A stretch of DNA of 64,000 nucleotides from Micromonospora antibiotica (lineage in GTDB: Bacteria; Actinomycetota; Actinomycetes; Mycobacteriales; Micromonosporaceae), in assembly GCF_017599305.1 (NCBI RefSeq), contig NZ_JAGFWR010000008.1:124001-188000 (forward strand). The letters run 5' to 3'. Below the pieces are notes generated by a model. It saw only the letters and a list, made by a program, of their open reading frames with translations, made no database searches and was not told the origin of the DNA. Numbering within the stretch: position 1 is the stretch's first letter; each line of letters starts with the position of its first letter. This document shows, in pieces, positions 16,950 through 26,869 of the stretch. A program made the translations under genes and the position numbers.

Positions 16950-17117
16950 TCAGACGGTGGTGAGGCGGGGATTGTCGGGTTCGGTGGGCTCGACGGGCTG
17001 GGCGGCGGGTTCCACCGGCACCTCCAGCTGTCGGGCGCGGCGGCGCTCGGCCACCACCTCGTTGATCCGTCGCTGCATCTGCCGACGGATACGCATCCGC
17101 TCGTTGTTGCTGATCAC
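16950..17117 (-). CDS. small conserved-looking hypothetical protein, 55 residues
   Basis: GTG 17117 follows GGGGGAGGAG by five bases and opens a 55-codon frame: an Arg/Gln-rich helix (MRIRRQMQRRINEVVAERRR) leads into a Pro/Glu-rich tail (VEPAAQPVEPTEPDNPRL). The excellent ribosome site and the abrupt composition change from the G-rich spacer downstream argue it is real. It is divergent from the LOG gene at 17273. I do not recognise a family; the helix could be a small nucleic-acid- or protein-binding element. Confidence 0.6.
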   Translation of the reverse strand: MISNNERMRIRRQMQRRINEVVAERRRARQLEVPVEPAAQPVEPTEPDNPRLTTV

Positions 17118-17149
17118 GCTTGCTCCTCCCCCGAAGGCGCGCGCCGGGC

Positions 17150-17162
17150 CATACCCGGTATG
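17150..17162. promoter_or_regulatory. inverted repeat CATAC-N3-GTATG in a divergent promoter region
   Basis: The same five-base arms and three-base spacer as at 10915-10927. The following bases (TGAATAGTAAGACGTA) resemble those after the other copy, so the shared orientation favours the plus-strand LOG gene, though the small minus-strand gene starts only 33 bp away. Confidence 0.4.
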
Positions 17163-17272
17163 TGAATAGTAAGACGTACGGGCGACAGAATTAGTTGCCC
17201 ATGATCGCGAACTTTTTCTCCGACCTGTCGGCCGGCACCGCCCTGACGTGCGCCTCCACTACGGTGGCTGTC

Positions 17273-18475
17273 ATGAGTCAGACCAACGGGCGGCGGCCGG
17301 GCCGCGATCCGGAGCGGCACCGGGGAGCGGTCACGCTGCGCCGTGGCGCGATCCCCACCAGCACCGCTGACCAGCGGTTGTTGGACTCCCGGGGGCGCAG
17401 CGACTGGAAAACCAAGGACGCCTGGCGGGCGCTGCGGATCCTCGCCGAGTTCGTCGAGGGCTTCGACACGCTGGCCGACCTGCCGCCCGCGGTGAGTGTC
17501 TTCGGCTCCGCGCGTAGTAAACCCGACAGTCCGGAGTGCCGGCTGGCCGAGGAGTTGGGGGCCGGCCTCGCCCGGGCCGGTTACGCGGTGATCACCGGCG
17601 GTGGCCCAGGAGTGATGGAGGCGGCCAACCGGGGTGCCAGCGAAGCCGGCGGCCTCTCCGTCGGGCTGGGCATCGAACTTCCCTTCGAGCAGGGGCTCAA
17701 CGACTGGGTCGACCTGGCCATCGACTTCCGCTACTTTTTCGCCCGCAAGACCATGTTCGTCAAGTACGCCCAGGCGTTCGTCGTGCTACCCGGCGGCTTC
17801 GGCACCATGGACGAGCTGTTCGAGGCGCTCACCCTGGTGCAGACCGGCAAGGTGACCCGCTTCCCGGTGGTGCTGATGGGCACCGACTACTGGCGGGGGC
17901 TGCTCGACTGGCTGCGGGACAGCATGGCCGCCGAGGGCAAGATCGGCCCGGTGGACCTGGAGCTGATCTGTCTCACCGACGACGTCGACGCGGCGGTACG
18001 GCACATCGTCGAGGCCGAGGCGGCCCTCGCCGTCGACCAGGAGGCGGTACGCGAGGAGGCGGTCGCCCGGACCGCCGCCGACCAACAGGCCGCCCGCCGG
18101 GCCGCCGCCGTCGCAGACGCCACCGACACGAAGCCCGACACCCCTGCGTCGGGCAGTCCCGCGTCGGGCAGTCTCTCGCCCGGCAGTCCCGCGTCGGGCA
18201 GCCTCTCGTCCGGCAGTCCGACGTCGAGCAGCCACCCGTCGAGCAGTCCCGCGTCGGGTAGTCACCCGTCAAGCAGTCCCGCGTCGGGCAGCCACCCGTT
18301 GGGCAGCCACGCGTCCGGCAGTCCGACGTCGAGCAGCGGCGATTCCGGTAGCCCGCCGCCAGGCAGCCCCGCGTCCGGTCAGGCCGGGCCGGGTGAGCCG
18401 GGGTCCGGTGAGTCAGGGTCCGGTGGGTCGGGGTCCGGGGCGGGCCGGGGTGTCGTCGACGGTCGGGAGGGCTGA
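17273..18475 (+). CDS. LOG-family (TIGR00730) protein with a long repetitive C-terminal tail
   Basis: The first 260 or so of 400 residues form a LOG/lysine-decarboxylase-like Rossmann enzyme: VSVFGSARS, TGGGPGVMEAANRGA and LPGGFGTMDELFEAL, the PGGxGTxxE motif of cytokinin-nucleotide phosphoribohydrolases. After an Ala/Glu/Arg helix the protein ends in about 110 residues of Ser/Gly/Pro repeats encoded by 15-bp units. ATG 17273 is chosen because the upstream open frame lacks a ribosome site. Only four bases separate its stop from the second LOG gene, so they form an operon. The natural substrate is uncertain. Confidence 0.85.
   Translation: MSQTNGRRPGRDPERHRGAVTLRRGAIPTSTADQRLLDSRGRSDWKTKDAWRALRILAEFVEGFDTLADLPPAVSVFGSARSKPDSPECRLAEELGAGLARAGYAVITGGGPGVMEAANRGASEAGGLSVGLGIELPFEQGLNDWVDLAIDFRYFFARKTMFVKYAQAFVVLPGGFGTMDELFEALTLVQTGKVTRFPVVLMGTDYWRGLLDWLRDSMAAEGKIGPVDLELICLTDDVDAAVRHIVEAEAALAVDQEAVREEAVARTAADQQAARRAAAVADATDTKPDTPASGSPASGSLSPGSPASGSLSSGSPTSSSHPSSSPASGSHPSSSPASGSHPLGSHASGSPTSSSGDSGSPPPGSPASGQAGPGEPGSGESGSGGSGSGAGRGVVDGREG
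18146..18385 (+). repeat. about sixteen imperfect 15-bp tandem repeats inside the LOG gene
   Basis: Units such as GCGTCGGGCAGTCCC start every 15 bp from 18146, each encoding a pentapeptide of the form (A/P/L)SGS(P/H/L). The frame is kept throughout and the copies have diverged mainly at the first and last codons. Confidence 0.85.
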
Positions 18476-18479
18476 GCCG

Positions 18480-19025
18480 GTGGCGGCGATCTGTGTCTTC
18501 TGTGCGTCCTCCCGTACCCTCGACCAGCGCTGGTTGGATCTGGCGGCCGAGACCGGCGCGGAGCTGGCCCGGCGCGGGCACACGCTGGTCAGTGGCGGCG
18601 GCTGCGTCGGCATGATGGGCGCCCTCGTCGACGGGGCGCGGGCGGCCGGTGGGCGTACCGTCGGGGTGATCCCGCAGGCGCTGGTGGACCTGGAGGTCGC
18701 CGACCTGGCCTCGGACGAACTGCTCGTCACCGACGGCATGGCCAGCCGCAAGACCGTCATGATCGAGAAGTCGGACGCGTTCCTCACCCTGCCCGGCGGA
18801 CTGGGCACCCTGGACGAGCTGTTCGAGGTCTGGACCACCGCCACCCTGGCCATGCACACCAAGCCGATGGTGCTGGTCGACACCGACGGCTTCTACCGTC
18901 CGCTGCTCGACTGGCTGGGCACCATCACCGACCAGACCTTCCTCAAGCCGGCCGGCCTGGACCTGCTCACTGTCGCCCCCACCGTCTCCACCGCGCTGGA
19001 CGCCCTGGAGTCCCGACTGCCCTGA
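18480..19025 (+). CDS. LOG-family cytokinin-nucleoside-5'-monophosphate phosphoribohydrolase
   Basis: A compact 181-residue LOG protein beginning at GTG 18480, nine bases after GGGAGG: VAAICVFCASSRTLD, SGGGCVGMMGALVDGA, and LPGGLGTLDELFEVWT, with SRKTVMIEKSDAF before it. The family cleaves the N-glycosidic bond of nucleoside 5'-monophosphates. The upstream frame to 18393 lies in the repeat tail of the first LOG gene and is not needed. Having two adjacent LOG paralogues, one with a tail and one without, suggests duplication or heteromer formation. Confidence 0.88.
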   Translation: MAAICVFCASSRTLDQRWLDLAAETGAELARRGHTLVSGGGCVGMMGALVDGARAAGGRTVGVIPQALVDLEVADLASDELLVTDGMASRKTVMIEKSDAFLTLPGGLGTLDELFEVWTTATLAMHTKPMVLVDTDGFYRPLLDWLGTITDQTFLKPAGLDLLTVAPTVSTALDALESRLP

Positions 19026-19162
19026 TCCCCACCCGTCGTCGGGGCCGGGCGGTGCGGGTCCGGGCGGGGTGGCCGGCACCGACTTCCGACCGCCGGCCAC
19101 CGGTCGGGCCCGGGCGGGGTGGTGCGGTGGGTGGTGTCGTACCCGCGTGGTGGGATGTGGGG

Positions 19163-22100
19163 GTGCAGGGGTACCGGCTGGTGCGCCGACCTGCCGGATC
19201 GGGCCCGGAAGGCGGCCGGTCCGCCGCGAGCGTCCGGGGGGACGGTCGGCACGGCGGGGCGACCGTGGGCCCGGATCGGGCCGGGTCAGGCGTCGAGGGG
19301 GAGCCGCGGCCCGGGGGGTCGGCGGGCGATGCCGCGTACCCCCGGGGGGAGCTGCGGCCCCGGGCAACGGCGAGTGGGGCCACCCACCTGCCGGCGCGTC
19401 GGCCCGATCCGCTCCAGGCGGAGGTCGTGGCGCATACCGCCGGGCCGATGCTGGTCCTCGGCGGGCCGGGCACCGGCAAGACCGGCACCCTGGTCGAGGC
19501 GGTCGCCGCCCGGGTCGCCGAGGGGGTCGACCCGGAGCGCCTGCTGGTGCTCACCTTCAGCCGTCGGCAGGCCACCGGGCTGCGGCACCGGATCGAGGCC
19601 CGGATCGCCGCCGACGGCCACCGGGTGCTGCGCGAGCCGCTGGTGCGCACCTTCCCGGCGTACGCCTTCGGCCTGCTGCGCCGGGCCGCCGCCGAACGCG
19701 GCGAGCCGTCCCCCCGGCTGCTCACCGGCCCCGAGCAGGATCTGATCATCCGGGAGCTGCTGGACGTCGTCGGCACTGAACCCGACGACGACCCGGTCGG
19801 TTGGCCGGACGACCTGCTCCCCGCCCTGCGTACCCGGGCGTTCGCCGGCCAGCTGCGTGACCTGCTGATGCGGGCCGCCGAACGCGGCGTCGGGCCGGTC
19901 GAGCTGGCCCGGCTGGGGGAGAAGCTGGGCCGCACCGACTGGCCGGCCGCCGCCCGGTTCCTCCGGGAGTACGTCGCCGTCCTCGCGCTGCGCGACGTCA
20001 GCAACCGGGGCTCCGTGGCGTACGACCCGGCCGAGCTGGTGCGGGCGGCCACCGGCATGCTCCTCGACGATCCGGAGCTGCTGGAGGCCGAGCGTCGCCG
20101 GCTGGCTCACGTCTACGTCGACGAACTGGCCGACACCGACCCGGCCCAGCAGGACCTGCTGGCCGTCCTGGCCGGTGGTGGCCGTTCCCTGGTGGCCTTC
20201 GCCGATCCGGACTCCTCCACGTACGCCTTCCGGGGTGCCGACCCGGCCGTGGTGACCGCCTTCCCGCACCGGTTCCGGACGGCCTCCGGGGCCCCGGCGG
20301 CGCAGGTCACCCTGACCACCTCCTACCGGGCGGGTGCGGTGCTGCTCGGGGCCACCGGTCGCCTGGCCCGGCGGTTGCGCGGGCCGGCCGGGCACCGGCG
20401 GCTGCGACCGCTGCCCGACGCGCCACCCGGCAGCGTGCAGGTGCGTACCTTCCGTTCGGCCACCAGCGAGGCCGCCTGGCTGGCCCACGCGCTGCGCTCC
20501 GCCCACCTGCTCGACGGGGTGCCCTGGTCGGCGATGGCGGTGCTGGTCCGCTCGACCCACCTGCACCTGCCGGCGCTGCGGCGGGCACTGCACGCCGCCG
20601 GGGTGCCCACCGTCGTGCACGGCGAGGACCTGCCGCTGCACCTGCAACCCGCGGTCGCCCCGCTGCTGCTCCTGCTGCGCTGCGCGCTCGAACCGGCCCG
20701 GCTGGACGAGGAGTCCGCGGTCGCCCTGCTGCACTCGCCGCTGGGCGGGGCCGACCCGCTGGCCGAGCGGCGGCTGCGGCAGGGGCTGCGGGCGCTCGCC
20801 CTGGCCCGGGGCGACCGGCGGCCCTCCGGCGAGCTGATCGTCGAGGCGCTGGCCGACCCGGCGGAGCTGGCCGGCATCGAACGCCGCTGGGTCGAGCCGG
20901 CCCGGACGGTGGCGGAGCTGCTCGCCACCGCGCGGACGGCGGCGGCGGTGCCCGGGGCCACCGCCGAGGACGTGCTCTGGGCGGTGTGGGACGCCAGCGG
21001 GCTCGCCGAACGCTGGGCGGGGGCGATCAACCGGGGCCGGGAGGCCACCGGGGAGCACGAGACCGCCCAGCGTTGGCGGGCCGAGGCCGCCGACCGGGAC
21101 CTCGACGCGGTGCTGGTGCTCTTCGACGCGGCGGCCCGGTTCGTCGACCGGCTGCCCGGCGCGCGTACCGAGGTCTTCCTCGACCACGTCCTCGGCCAGG
21201 ACCTGCCGGCGGACACCCTGGCGGCCAGCGCCGACCGGGGTGAGGCGGTCCGCCTGCTCACCGCGCACGCCGCCAAGGGACTGGAGTGGGATCTGGTCGC
21301 GGTGGCCGGCGTGCAGGAGGGCGTCTGGCCCGACCTGCGGCTGCGCGGCAGCCTGCTCGGCTCCGAACGGCTGGTCGACGTGCTGGTCGGCCGGGCGGAC
21401 GGCACCGGCACCCGGGCCGGCCTGGTCGGGCAGACCTCCGCCCTGCTCGACGAGGAACGCCGGCTGTTCCACGTGGCGGTGACCCGGGCCCGGCGTCGGC
21501 TGCTGGTCACCGCCGTCGCCTCGGCGGCCGTCGGTGGCGACGACCACGAGGAGCAGCCCAGCCGCTTCCTGCACGAACTCGGCGTCACCGGCCAGTACGG
21601 AGACGGCCCGGCGGGAGACGGCCCCACCGGAAACGGCCCGACCCCGATCTCCCCCGACGGCGGCCCCACCCCGCCCGGCCCCGCCACCCCGCCCGCCGCC
21701 GTCGGTGGCGGCCAGAGATCTTGGCGGGAAACGGCCCCCGGAGGGGTGCTCTCCCCTCAAGATCTGCTGGCTGCCCACAGCGGCGCGACCGGTGGGGGCG
21801 ACGTGGGAGACGCGGCGGCCCAGCGTGAACCGGGTCGGCCGGCCGACGGTGGGCCGGGTCGGTCATCCGGCGGGGAGCCCGGGGAGGCGGGCGAGGACCT
21901 GCCCGGAAGCCCGGGCGAGAACCTGCCCGGCGGGCCGGGTGAGGACCCGGCCGGGGAACCGGGGGAGGGACCGGCCCGGGAGCTGCCCGTGGGGCGGCCA
22001 CCCCGGGCGCTCACCCTCTCCGCGCTGGTGGCGGAGCTGCGTACCGCAGTCGTCGATCCGGCGGCGTCGGTGGCCCGGCGGCGCGCGGCGGCGGCCGAAC

Positions 22101-23005
22101 TGGCCCGGTTGGCCGCCGCCGGCATCCCCGGCGCGCACCCGGACGACTGGTGGGGGCTGCGCAGCCTCTCCGACGACCGGCCGCTGGCCGACGAGGGCGA
22201 ACCGGTCCGGGTCACCCCGTCGGGGATGGAGAGCGCGCTGCGGTGCAGCCTGCGCTGGCTGCTCGAACGGCACGGCGGCAGCGGGCCGGCCAGCGCCGCC
22301 CAGGGCGTCGGCAACCTGGTGCACGCCGCCGCGATGCTGGCCGAGGACGCCAGCGCCGACCGCACGGCCCTGCTGGAGTACGTGGCCGCCCGGTTCGACG
22401 CGATCGAGTTGGCGGCCCGGTGGATGGTCGGCCCGGAACGGGAACGCGCCGAGGCCATGGTGGACAAGCTGCTGCGCTGGCTGGCCGGCAACCCGCGCCG
22501 GCTGCTCGCCATCGAACACGAGTTCGCGGTCCGCCTCGACGACCCGACGCGTCCGATCGAGCTGACCGGCCGGGTCGACCGGCTGGAGGTCGACGCGGAC
22601 GGCCGGCTCGTGGTGATCGACCTCAAGACCGGCAAGTCGACGATGGTCACCGAGCGGGAGGTGGCCGAGCATCCGCAGCTCGGGGCGTACCAGGCGGCGG
22701 TGGAGGCGGGTGGGTTCGCCGAGTTCGGCGACGAGGCCGGGGGCGCGGCGCTGGTGCAGCTCGGCACCGGTGCGAAGGACGCCCGCGAGCAGACCCAGGC
22801 CGCCGCCGGGCAGGGCCCCGAGGCCGGCTGGGCCACCGCCCTGGTCCGGCGCACCGCCGATACGATGGCCGCCTCGACCTTCGCCGCCGTCGCCAACGCG
22901 AAGTGCCGGGTCTGCCCGGTGCGGACCAGCTGCCCCGTCTCCGGTCAGGGCCGGCAGGTCGTCGAGCCGCCGGCCACCGGCGAGCACCGGGCGGGCGGGG
23001 AGTGA
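19163..23005 (+). CDS. adnA: AdnA subunit of the AdnAB helicase-nuclease
   Basis: AdnAB resects DNA double-strand breaks in actinobacteria, in place of RecBCD or AddAB. The 1280-residue product has Walker A GGPGTGKT near residue 100, VYVDELADTDPAQQ (motif II), TTSYRAG (motif IV region), [18 protein letters not shown] and HVAVTRARRRLLVTA (motifs V-VI), then a RecB-like nuclease with VVIDLKTGKS near 1150. Cysteines (CSLRWLL and the later CRVCPVRTSC) fit an iron-sulfur cluster. A Gly/Pro/Glu-rich linker of about 130 residues makes it longer than mycobacterial AdnA. The start is uncertain: GTG 19163 precedes QGYRLVRRP, which I take as the native N-terminus; the frame is open to 19052. Confidence 0.9.
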   Translation: MQGYRLVRRPAGSGPEGGRSAASVRGDGRHGGATVGPDRAGSGVEGEPRPGGSAGDAAYPRGELRPRATASGATHLPARRPDPLQAEVVAHTAGPMLVLGGPGTGKTGTLVEAVAARVAEGVDPERLLVLTFSRRQATGLRHRIEARIAADGHRVLREPLVRTFPAYAFGLLRRAAAERGEPSPRLLTGPEQDLIIRELLDVVGTEPDDDPVGWPDDLLPALRTRAFAGQLRDLLMRAAERGVGPVELARLGEKLGRTDWPAAARFLREYVAVLALRDVSNRGSVAYDPAELVRAATGMLLDDPELLEAERRRLAHVYVDELADTDPAQQDLLAVLAGGGRSLVAFADPDSSTYAFRGADPAVVTAFPHRFRTASGAPAAQVTLTTSYRAGAVLLGATGRLARRLRGPAGHRRLRPLPDAPPGSVQVRTFRSATSEAAWLAHALRSAHLLDGVPWSAMAVLVRSTHLHLPALRRALHAAGVPTVVHGEDLPLHLQPAVAPLLLLLRCALEPARLDEESAVALLHSPLGGADPLAERRLRQGLRALALARGDRRPSGELIVEALADPAELAGIERRWVEPARTVAELLATARTAAAVPGATAEDVLWAVWDASGLAERWAGAINRGREATGEHETAQRWRAEAADRDLDAVLVLFDAAARFVDRLPGARTEVFLDHVLGQDLPADTLAASADRGEAVRLLTAHAAKGLEWDLVAVAGVQEGVWPDLRLRGSLLGSERLVDVLVGRADGTGTRAGLVGQTSALLDEERRLFHVAVTRARRRLLVTAVASAAVGGDDHEEQPSRFLHELGVTGQYGDGPAGDGPTGNGPTPISPDGGPTPPGPATPPAAVGGGQRSWRETAPGGVLSPQDLLAAHSGATGGGDVGDAAAQREPGRPADGGPGRSSGGEPGEAGEDLPGSPGENLPGGPGEDPAGEPGEGPARELPVGRPPRALTLSALVAELRTAVVDPAASVARRRAAAAELARLAAAGIPGAHPDDWWGLRSLSDDRPLADEGEPVRVTPSGMESALRCSLRWLLERHGGSGPASAAQGVGNLVHAAAMLAEDASADRTALLEYVAARFDAIELAARWMVGPERERAEAMVDKLLRWLAGNPRRLLAIEHEFAVRLDDPTRPIELTGRVDRLEVDADGRLVVIDLKTGKSTMVTEREVAEHPQLGAYQAAVEAGGFAEFGDEAGGAALVQLGTGAKDAREQTQAAAGQGPEAGWATALVRRTADTMAASTFAAVANAKCRVCPVRTSCPVSGQGRQVVEPPATGEHRAGGE

Positions 23006-23069
23006 ACGTGTCGGCCGCGCCACCGACGACCGGGCGGCCGGGGCCGTGGTGTGCGACGAGGGGAGAGCG

Positions 23070-26000
23070 GTGACCCAGCCGACCCTGTTCAGCGCCGCCG
23101 CCCCCGCGCCGCGCGCCGCCGACGCCGGGCCGCGCTACACGCCGGTGGAGCTGGCCCGGCTGCTCCGGCTGCCCGCCCCCACCGCCGAACAGGCCGCGAT
23201 CATCGCGGCACCGGTCGCGCCGCTGCTGGTGGTGGCGGGTGCCGGTTCGGGCAAGACCGAGACGATGGCCGCCCGGGTGGTCTGGCTGGTCGCCAACTCC
23301 TACGTCCGCCCGGAGCAGATCCTCGGGCTGACCTTCACCCGCAAGGCGGCCGGTGAGTTGGCGCACCGGGTGCGGACCCGGCTCGACCAGTTGGTGCGGC
23401 GGCTCGGGCGGCGGGCCCGCAACCCGCTCGACGATCCGCTGGCCGGCGAGCCCACCGTCTCCACCTACCACTCGTACGCCGGGCGGATCGTCACCGAGCA
23501 CGGGCTGCGGGCCGGCTACGAGCCGACCACCCGGCTGCTCACCGAGGCGTCCCGGTGGCAGCTCGTCGACCTGCTGGTGCGCAACTACGACGGCGACATG
23601 TCCGAGGTCGACCGGATGCCGAGCACCATCACCGACGCCGTGCTCGCGCTGGCCGGCGAGTTGGACGAGCACCTGGTCGACCCGGACACCCTGGCCGCCT
23701 GGACGGGCCGGTTCTTCGCCGAGGTGCAGTCCCACCCGGGCCGGGTCTACGCCGACGTCCGCAAGGCCCTCCAGCTGCAACGCACCCGGCTGAAGCTGCT
23801 GCCGCTGGTGCGGGCGTACGCCCGGCGCAAGGACGACTTCGAGGCGATGGACTTCGCCGACCAGCTCGCCCGTGCCGCCCGGGTGGCCCGGGACCACCCG
23901 GCGGTCGGCGCGGTCGAGCGGGACCGTTTCCGGGTGGTGCTGCTCGACGAGTACCAGGACACCAGCCACGCCCAGGTGGTGCTGCTCAACCACCTCTTCG
24001 GCGGCGGTCACCCGGTCACCGCCGTCGGCGACCCCTGCCAGTCGATCTACGGGTGGCGAGGGGCCAGCGCCGGCACGCTGGACCGGTTCCCCACCGACTT
24101 CGCCCGCGCCGACGGTGCCCCCGCCGAGGCGATGAGCCTCACCACCAGCTGGCGTAACCGGCCGGAGATCCTCGGCGTGGCCAACGCGCTGTCGGTGCCG
24201 CTGCGGGCCGCCGGCGCCCGGGTGCCGGAGCTGCACGCCGCGCTGAGCGTCCGCGACCCGATCCCGCACCGCAGCCCGCGCGGCCGGGCCGCTGGCACCG
24301 TGCACTGCGCGCTGCTGCCCACGTACGTCGACGAGGCGGACTGGATCGCCGACAGTGTGCTCGCCGCCTGGCGGGGGGCGGCCCGGATGCCCGGTGCGCT
24401 GCCCGAGCACATCCCGGTGCCGCAGCGCCCCGCCACCGCCGTGCTGGTCCGGCTGCGCAGCCAGATCCCGGCGATCGAGGCCGCCCTGCGGGCCCGAGGG
24501 CTGCCGGTCGAGGTGGTCGGCCTGGGCGGGCTGCTGGACACCCCGGAGGTACGGGACGTGGTCTGCACCCTGCGGGTGCTCGCCGACCCGACCGACGGTG
24601 CGGCGCTGCTGCGGCTGCTCACCGGGGCGCGCTGGCGGATCGGGCCGCGTGACCTGGTCGCCCTGCACCGGCGGGCGCGGGTCATCGCCCGGGCCCGCCG
24701 GGAGTTGACCGGCGACGACGGGCCGGAGATCGTCGTGGACACCCTCGACGAGGCGACCCTGGTGGAGGCGCTGGCCGACCTGGGGCCGGCGCAGACGTAC
24801 TCGGCGGAGGGCTACGCGCGGCTGCGGTCGTACGGGATGGAGCTGGCCCTGCTGCGCTACCGGCTGGACCAGACGCTGCCGGAGCTGATCGCGGACGTGG
24901 AACGCACCATCGGGCTGGACGTCGAGGTGGCGGTCCGGGCCGGCCGGGACGGCACCGGCGACGCCGGACTGGCCCGGGGGCACCTGGACGCGCTCGGTGA
25001 CGTGGCGGCCCGGTTCAGCGGCGAGACCCCGGCGGCGACGCTCGCCGGTTTCCTGGCCTACCTGGCCGCCGCCGAGGACGAGGAACGTGGGCTGTCCCCG
25101 GGCGAGGTGGAGGTGGTGGAGGGCGCGGTGCAGGTGCTCACCGCACACGCCGCCAAGGGCCTGGAGTGGGACGTCGTGGCGGTCGCCGGGCTGACCCGGG
25201 GCAGCTGGCCCGGGCAGGTCCGCAACTCCGACCACTGGCTGGGTGGGCTCGGGGTGCTGCCCTTCCCGTTGCGCGGCGACGCCGACGGGTTGCCCACGCT
25301 CGACCTGACCGAGGTGATAGACCAGCGCGGGGTGGCCCGGGCGGTGTCCGACTTCACCGACGCCTGGCGGGCCCACGACGAGCGTGAGGAACGCCGGCTG
25401 GCGTATGTGGCGGTGACCCGGCCCCGGCGGCTGCTGCTCTGCTCCGGCTACTGGTGGGGGGAGGGGACCAAACGGTTCCGGGGCCCGTCGGTGCTGCTCC
25501 GCGAGGTGTACGACGCCTGCCTGGCCGGTGGGGACGGCCTGCTGGTCGACGAGTGGACGCCCGAGCCGGCCGGTGACGCGGTCAACCCGACCACCGAGGT
25601 GGTGCTGCGGGCGGAGTGGCCGGCCGACCCGCTGGGCCCCCGCCGGCCGGCGTTGACCGAGGCGGCTGCCCTGGTCCGTCGGTTCCTCGCCGACCCCGAC
25701 GCGGCCCGCCGCGATCCCGCGCCCGCCGTGGCGCCCGGCGACCCGCAGGCGGTGTCCCCGCAGGTGACGGCCCCGCAGGCGGTGTCCCCGCAGGTGACGG
25801 CCCCGCAGGCGGTGTCTCCGCAGGTGACGGCCCCGCAGGCGGTGTCTCCGCAGGTGACGGCCCCCCAGGTGGTGGTCCCGCCTCCCACGGGCACGCCGGC
25901 GGCGGGCAGGGGGGCGGCTGGTCCGGTGGTGGCGGGTCCGGAGCCCGATCCGGAGGTGGCGCGGTGGCGGCGGGAGGCGGATCTGCTCCTGGCCGAGCGG

Positions 26001-26669
26001 GCGGAGCTGCTGCGGCAGGCCGAGGCGGTGGAGGTGGTGCTACCCGGGCACCTGTCGGTCACCCAGTTGGTGGCGCTGCGCCGGGACCCGGCGCAGCTGG
26101 CCCGTACGCTGCGCCGGCCTATGCCGGCCCCGCCCAGCCCGTACGCCCGGCGGGGTACCGCCTTCCACGCGTGGCTGGAGGCCCGCTTCGGGGCCGACCG
26201 GCTGCTCGACGTGGACGAGTTGCCGGGTGCGGCCGACGCGGACGCCGCCCCCGACGCGGCGCTGGCCGAACTCCAGGAGCGCTTCCTGGCCAGCGAGTGG
26301 GCCGACCGGGTGCCGGTGGAGGTGGAGGTGCCGTTCGCCACGGTGCTGGCCGGCGTGGTGGTGCGGGGCCGGATGGACGCCGTGTTCACCCGCCCCGGCG
26401 GCCGGTACGACGTGGTCGACTGGAAGACCGGCCGGCAGCCGACCGGCGTTGAGGCCGAGGTGGTCGCGGTGCAGCTGGCCGTGTACCGGCTGGCCTGGGC
26501 GGAGCTGGCCGGGGTGCCGGTGGACCGGGTGGGGGCGGCCTTCCACTACGTCCGGGAGGGGGTGACGGTGCGGCCGGCGGACCTGCTGGACGCCGACGGG
26601 CTGACCACGATCATCGCCGGGTTGCCGGAAAATCCGGTGGGGGGTGGCGCTCCCGAAGATCCGTGGTAG
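23070..26669 (+). CDS. adnB: AdnB subunit of the AdnAB helicase-nuclease
   Basis: The 1199-residue partner of AdnA begins at GTG 23070 after GAGGGGAGAG, 64 bp past the adnA stop. Walker A is [13 protein letters not shown] near residue 56, with [26 protein letters not shown] (motif II), [13 protein letters not shown] (motif III), [24 protein letters not shown] and [12 protein letters not shown]. The C-terminal nuclease has HAWLEARFG and [12 protein letters not shown] near 1115. In mycobacteria AdnB is the main motor. Between motor and nuclease there is a four-copy 10-residue repeat. A terminator-like hairpin follows before the cold-shock gene. Confidence 0.93.
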   Translation: MTQPTLFSAAAPAPRAADAGPRYTPVELARLLRLPAPTAEQAAIIAAPVAPLLVVAGAGSGKTETMAARVVWLVANSYVRPEQILGLTFTRKAAGELAHRVRTRLDQLVRRLGRRARNPLDDPLAGEPTVSTYHSYAGRIVTEHGLRAGYEPTTRLLTEASRWQLVDLLVRNYDGDMSEVDRMPSTITDAVLALAGELDEHLVDPDTLAAWTGRFFAEVQSHPGRVYADVRKALQLQRTRLKLLPLVRAYARRKDDFEAMDFADQLARAARVARDHPAVGAVERDRFRVVLLDEYQDTSHAQVVLLNHLFGGGHPVTAVGDPCQSIYGWRGASAGTLDRFPTDFARADGAPAEAMSLTTSWRNRPEILGVANALSVPLRAAGARVPELHAALSVRDPIPHRSPRGRAAGTVHCALLPTYVDEADWIADSVLAAWRGAARMPGALPEHIPVPQRPATAVLVRLRSQIPAIEAALRARGLPVEVVGLGGLLDTPEVRDVVCTLRVLADPTDGAALLRLLTGARWRIGPRDLVALHRRARVIARARRELTGDDGPEIVVDTLDEATLVEALADLGPAQTYSAEGYARLRSYGMELALLRYRLDQTLPELIADVERTIGLDVEVAVRAGRDGTGDAGLARGHLDALGDVAARFSGETPAATLAGFLAYLAAAEDEERGLSPGEVEVVEGAVQVLTAHAAKGLEWDVVAVAGLTRGSWPGQVRNSDHWLGGLGVLPFPLRGDADGLPTLDLTEVIDQRGVARAVSDFTDAWRAHDEREERRLAYVAVTRPRRLLLCSGYWWGEGTKRFRGPSVLLREVYDACLAGGDGLLVDEWTPEPAGDAVNPTTEVVLRAEWPADPLGPRRPALTEAAALVRRFLADPDAARRDPAPAVAPGDPQAVSPQVTAPQAVSPQVTAPQAVSPQVTAPQAVSPQVTAPQVVVPPPTGTPAAGRGAAGPVVAGPEPDPEVARWRREADLLLAERAELLRQAEAVEVVLPGHLSVTQLVALRRDPAQLARTLRRPMPAPPSPYARRGTAFHAWLEARFGADRLLDVDELPGAADADAAPDAALAELQERFLASEWADRVPVEVEVPFATVLAGVVVRGRMDAVFTRPGGRYDVVDWKTGRQPTGVEAEVVAVQLAVYRLAWAELAGVPVDRVGAAFHYVREGVTVRPADLLDADGLTTIIAGLPENPVGGGAPEDPW
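25743..25862 (+). repeat. four 30-bp tandem repeats inside adnB
   Basis: Copies start at 25743, 25773, 25803 and 25833 and differ only by a C/T change in the second pair; a partial fifth follows. Each encodes the decapeptide [10 protein letters not shown] in frame, in the linker between helicase and nuclease domains. Confidence 0.9.
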
Positions 26670-26709
26670 GTTGTTCTTGTTGCAGTTTTGGTTTCCAGAG
26701 ACTCTGTGT

Positions 26710-26746
26710 GCGCCTGGCGGATTGTGGCCCCAGGCGCTCTTTGTTG
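26710..26746 (+). terminator. hairpin with T-rich tail between adnB and the cold-shock gene
   Basis: GCGCCTGG at 26710-26717 pairs with CCAGGCGC at 26730-26737 over a 12-base loop, followed by TCTTTGTTGT. It lies 41 bp after the adnB stop. It could end adnB transcription, or sit in the cold-shock leader as an attenuator; a second perfect CCGGAG-CT-CTCCGG stem follows just downstream. Confidence 0.5.
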
Positions 26747-26869
26747 TGTCCGGAGCTCTCCGGGCGGGGCGACCAAAAACAACAGGCGATTCGCGCATCC
26801 CGCGCGGGGCGCTCCTCTTCGGGCCCGCAACAGGTGCGGGTTCGACGTTCCGTCAAGGAGACGAAACAG

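Noticed and set aside
18146-18385. CRISPR array
   Set aside because: Units are directly adjacent with no spacers and stay in frame. The same applies to the repeats at 14405, 25743 and 49701.
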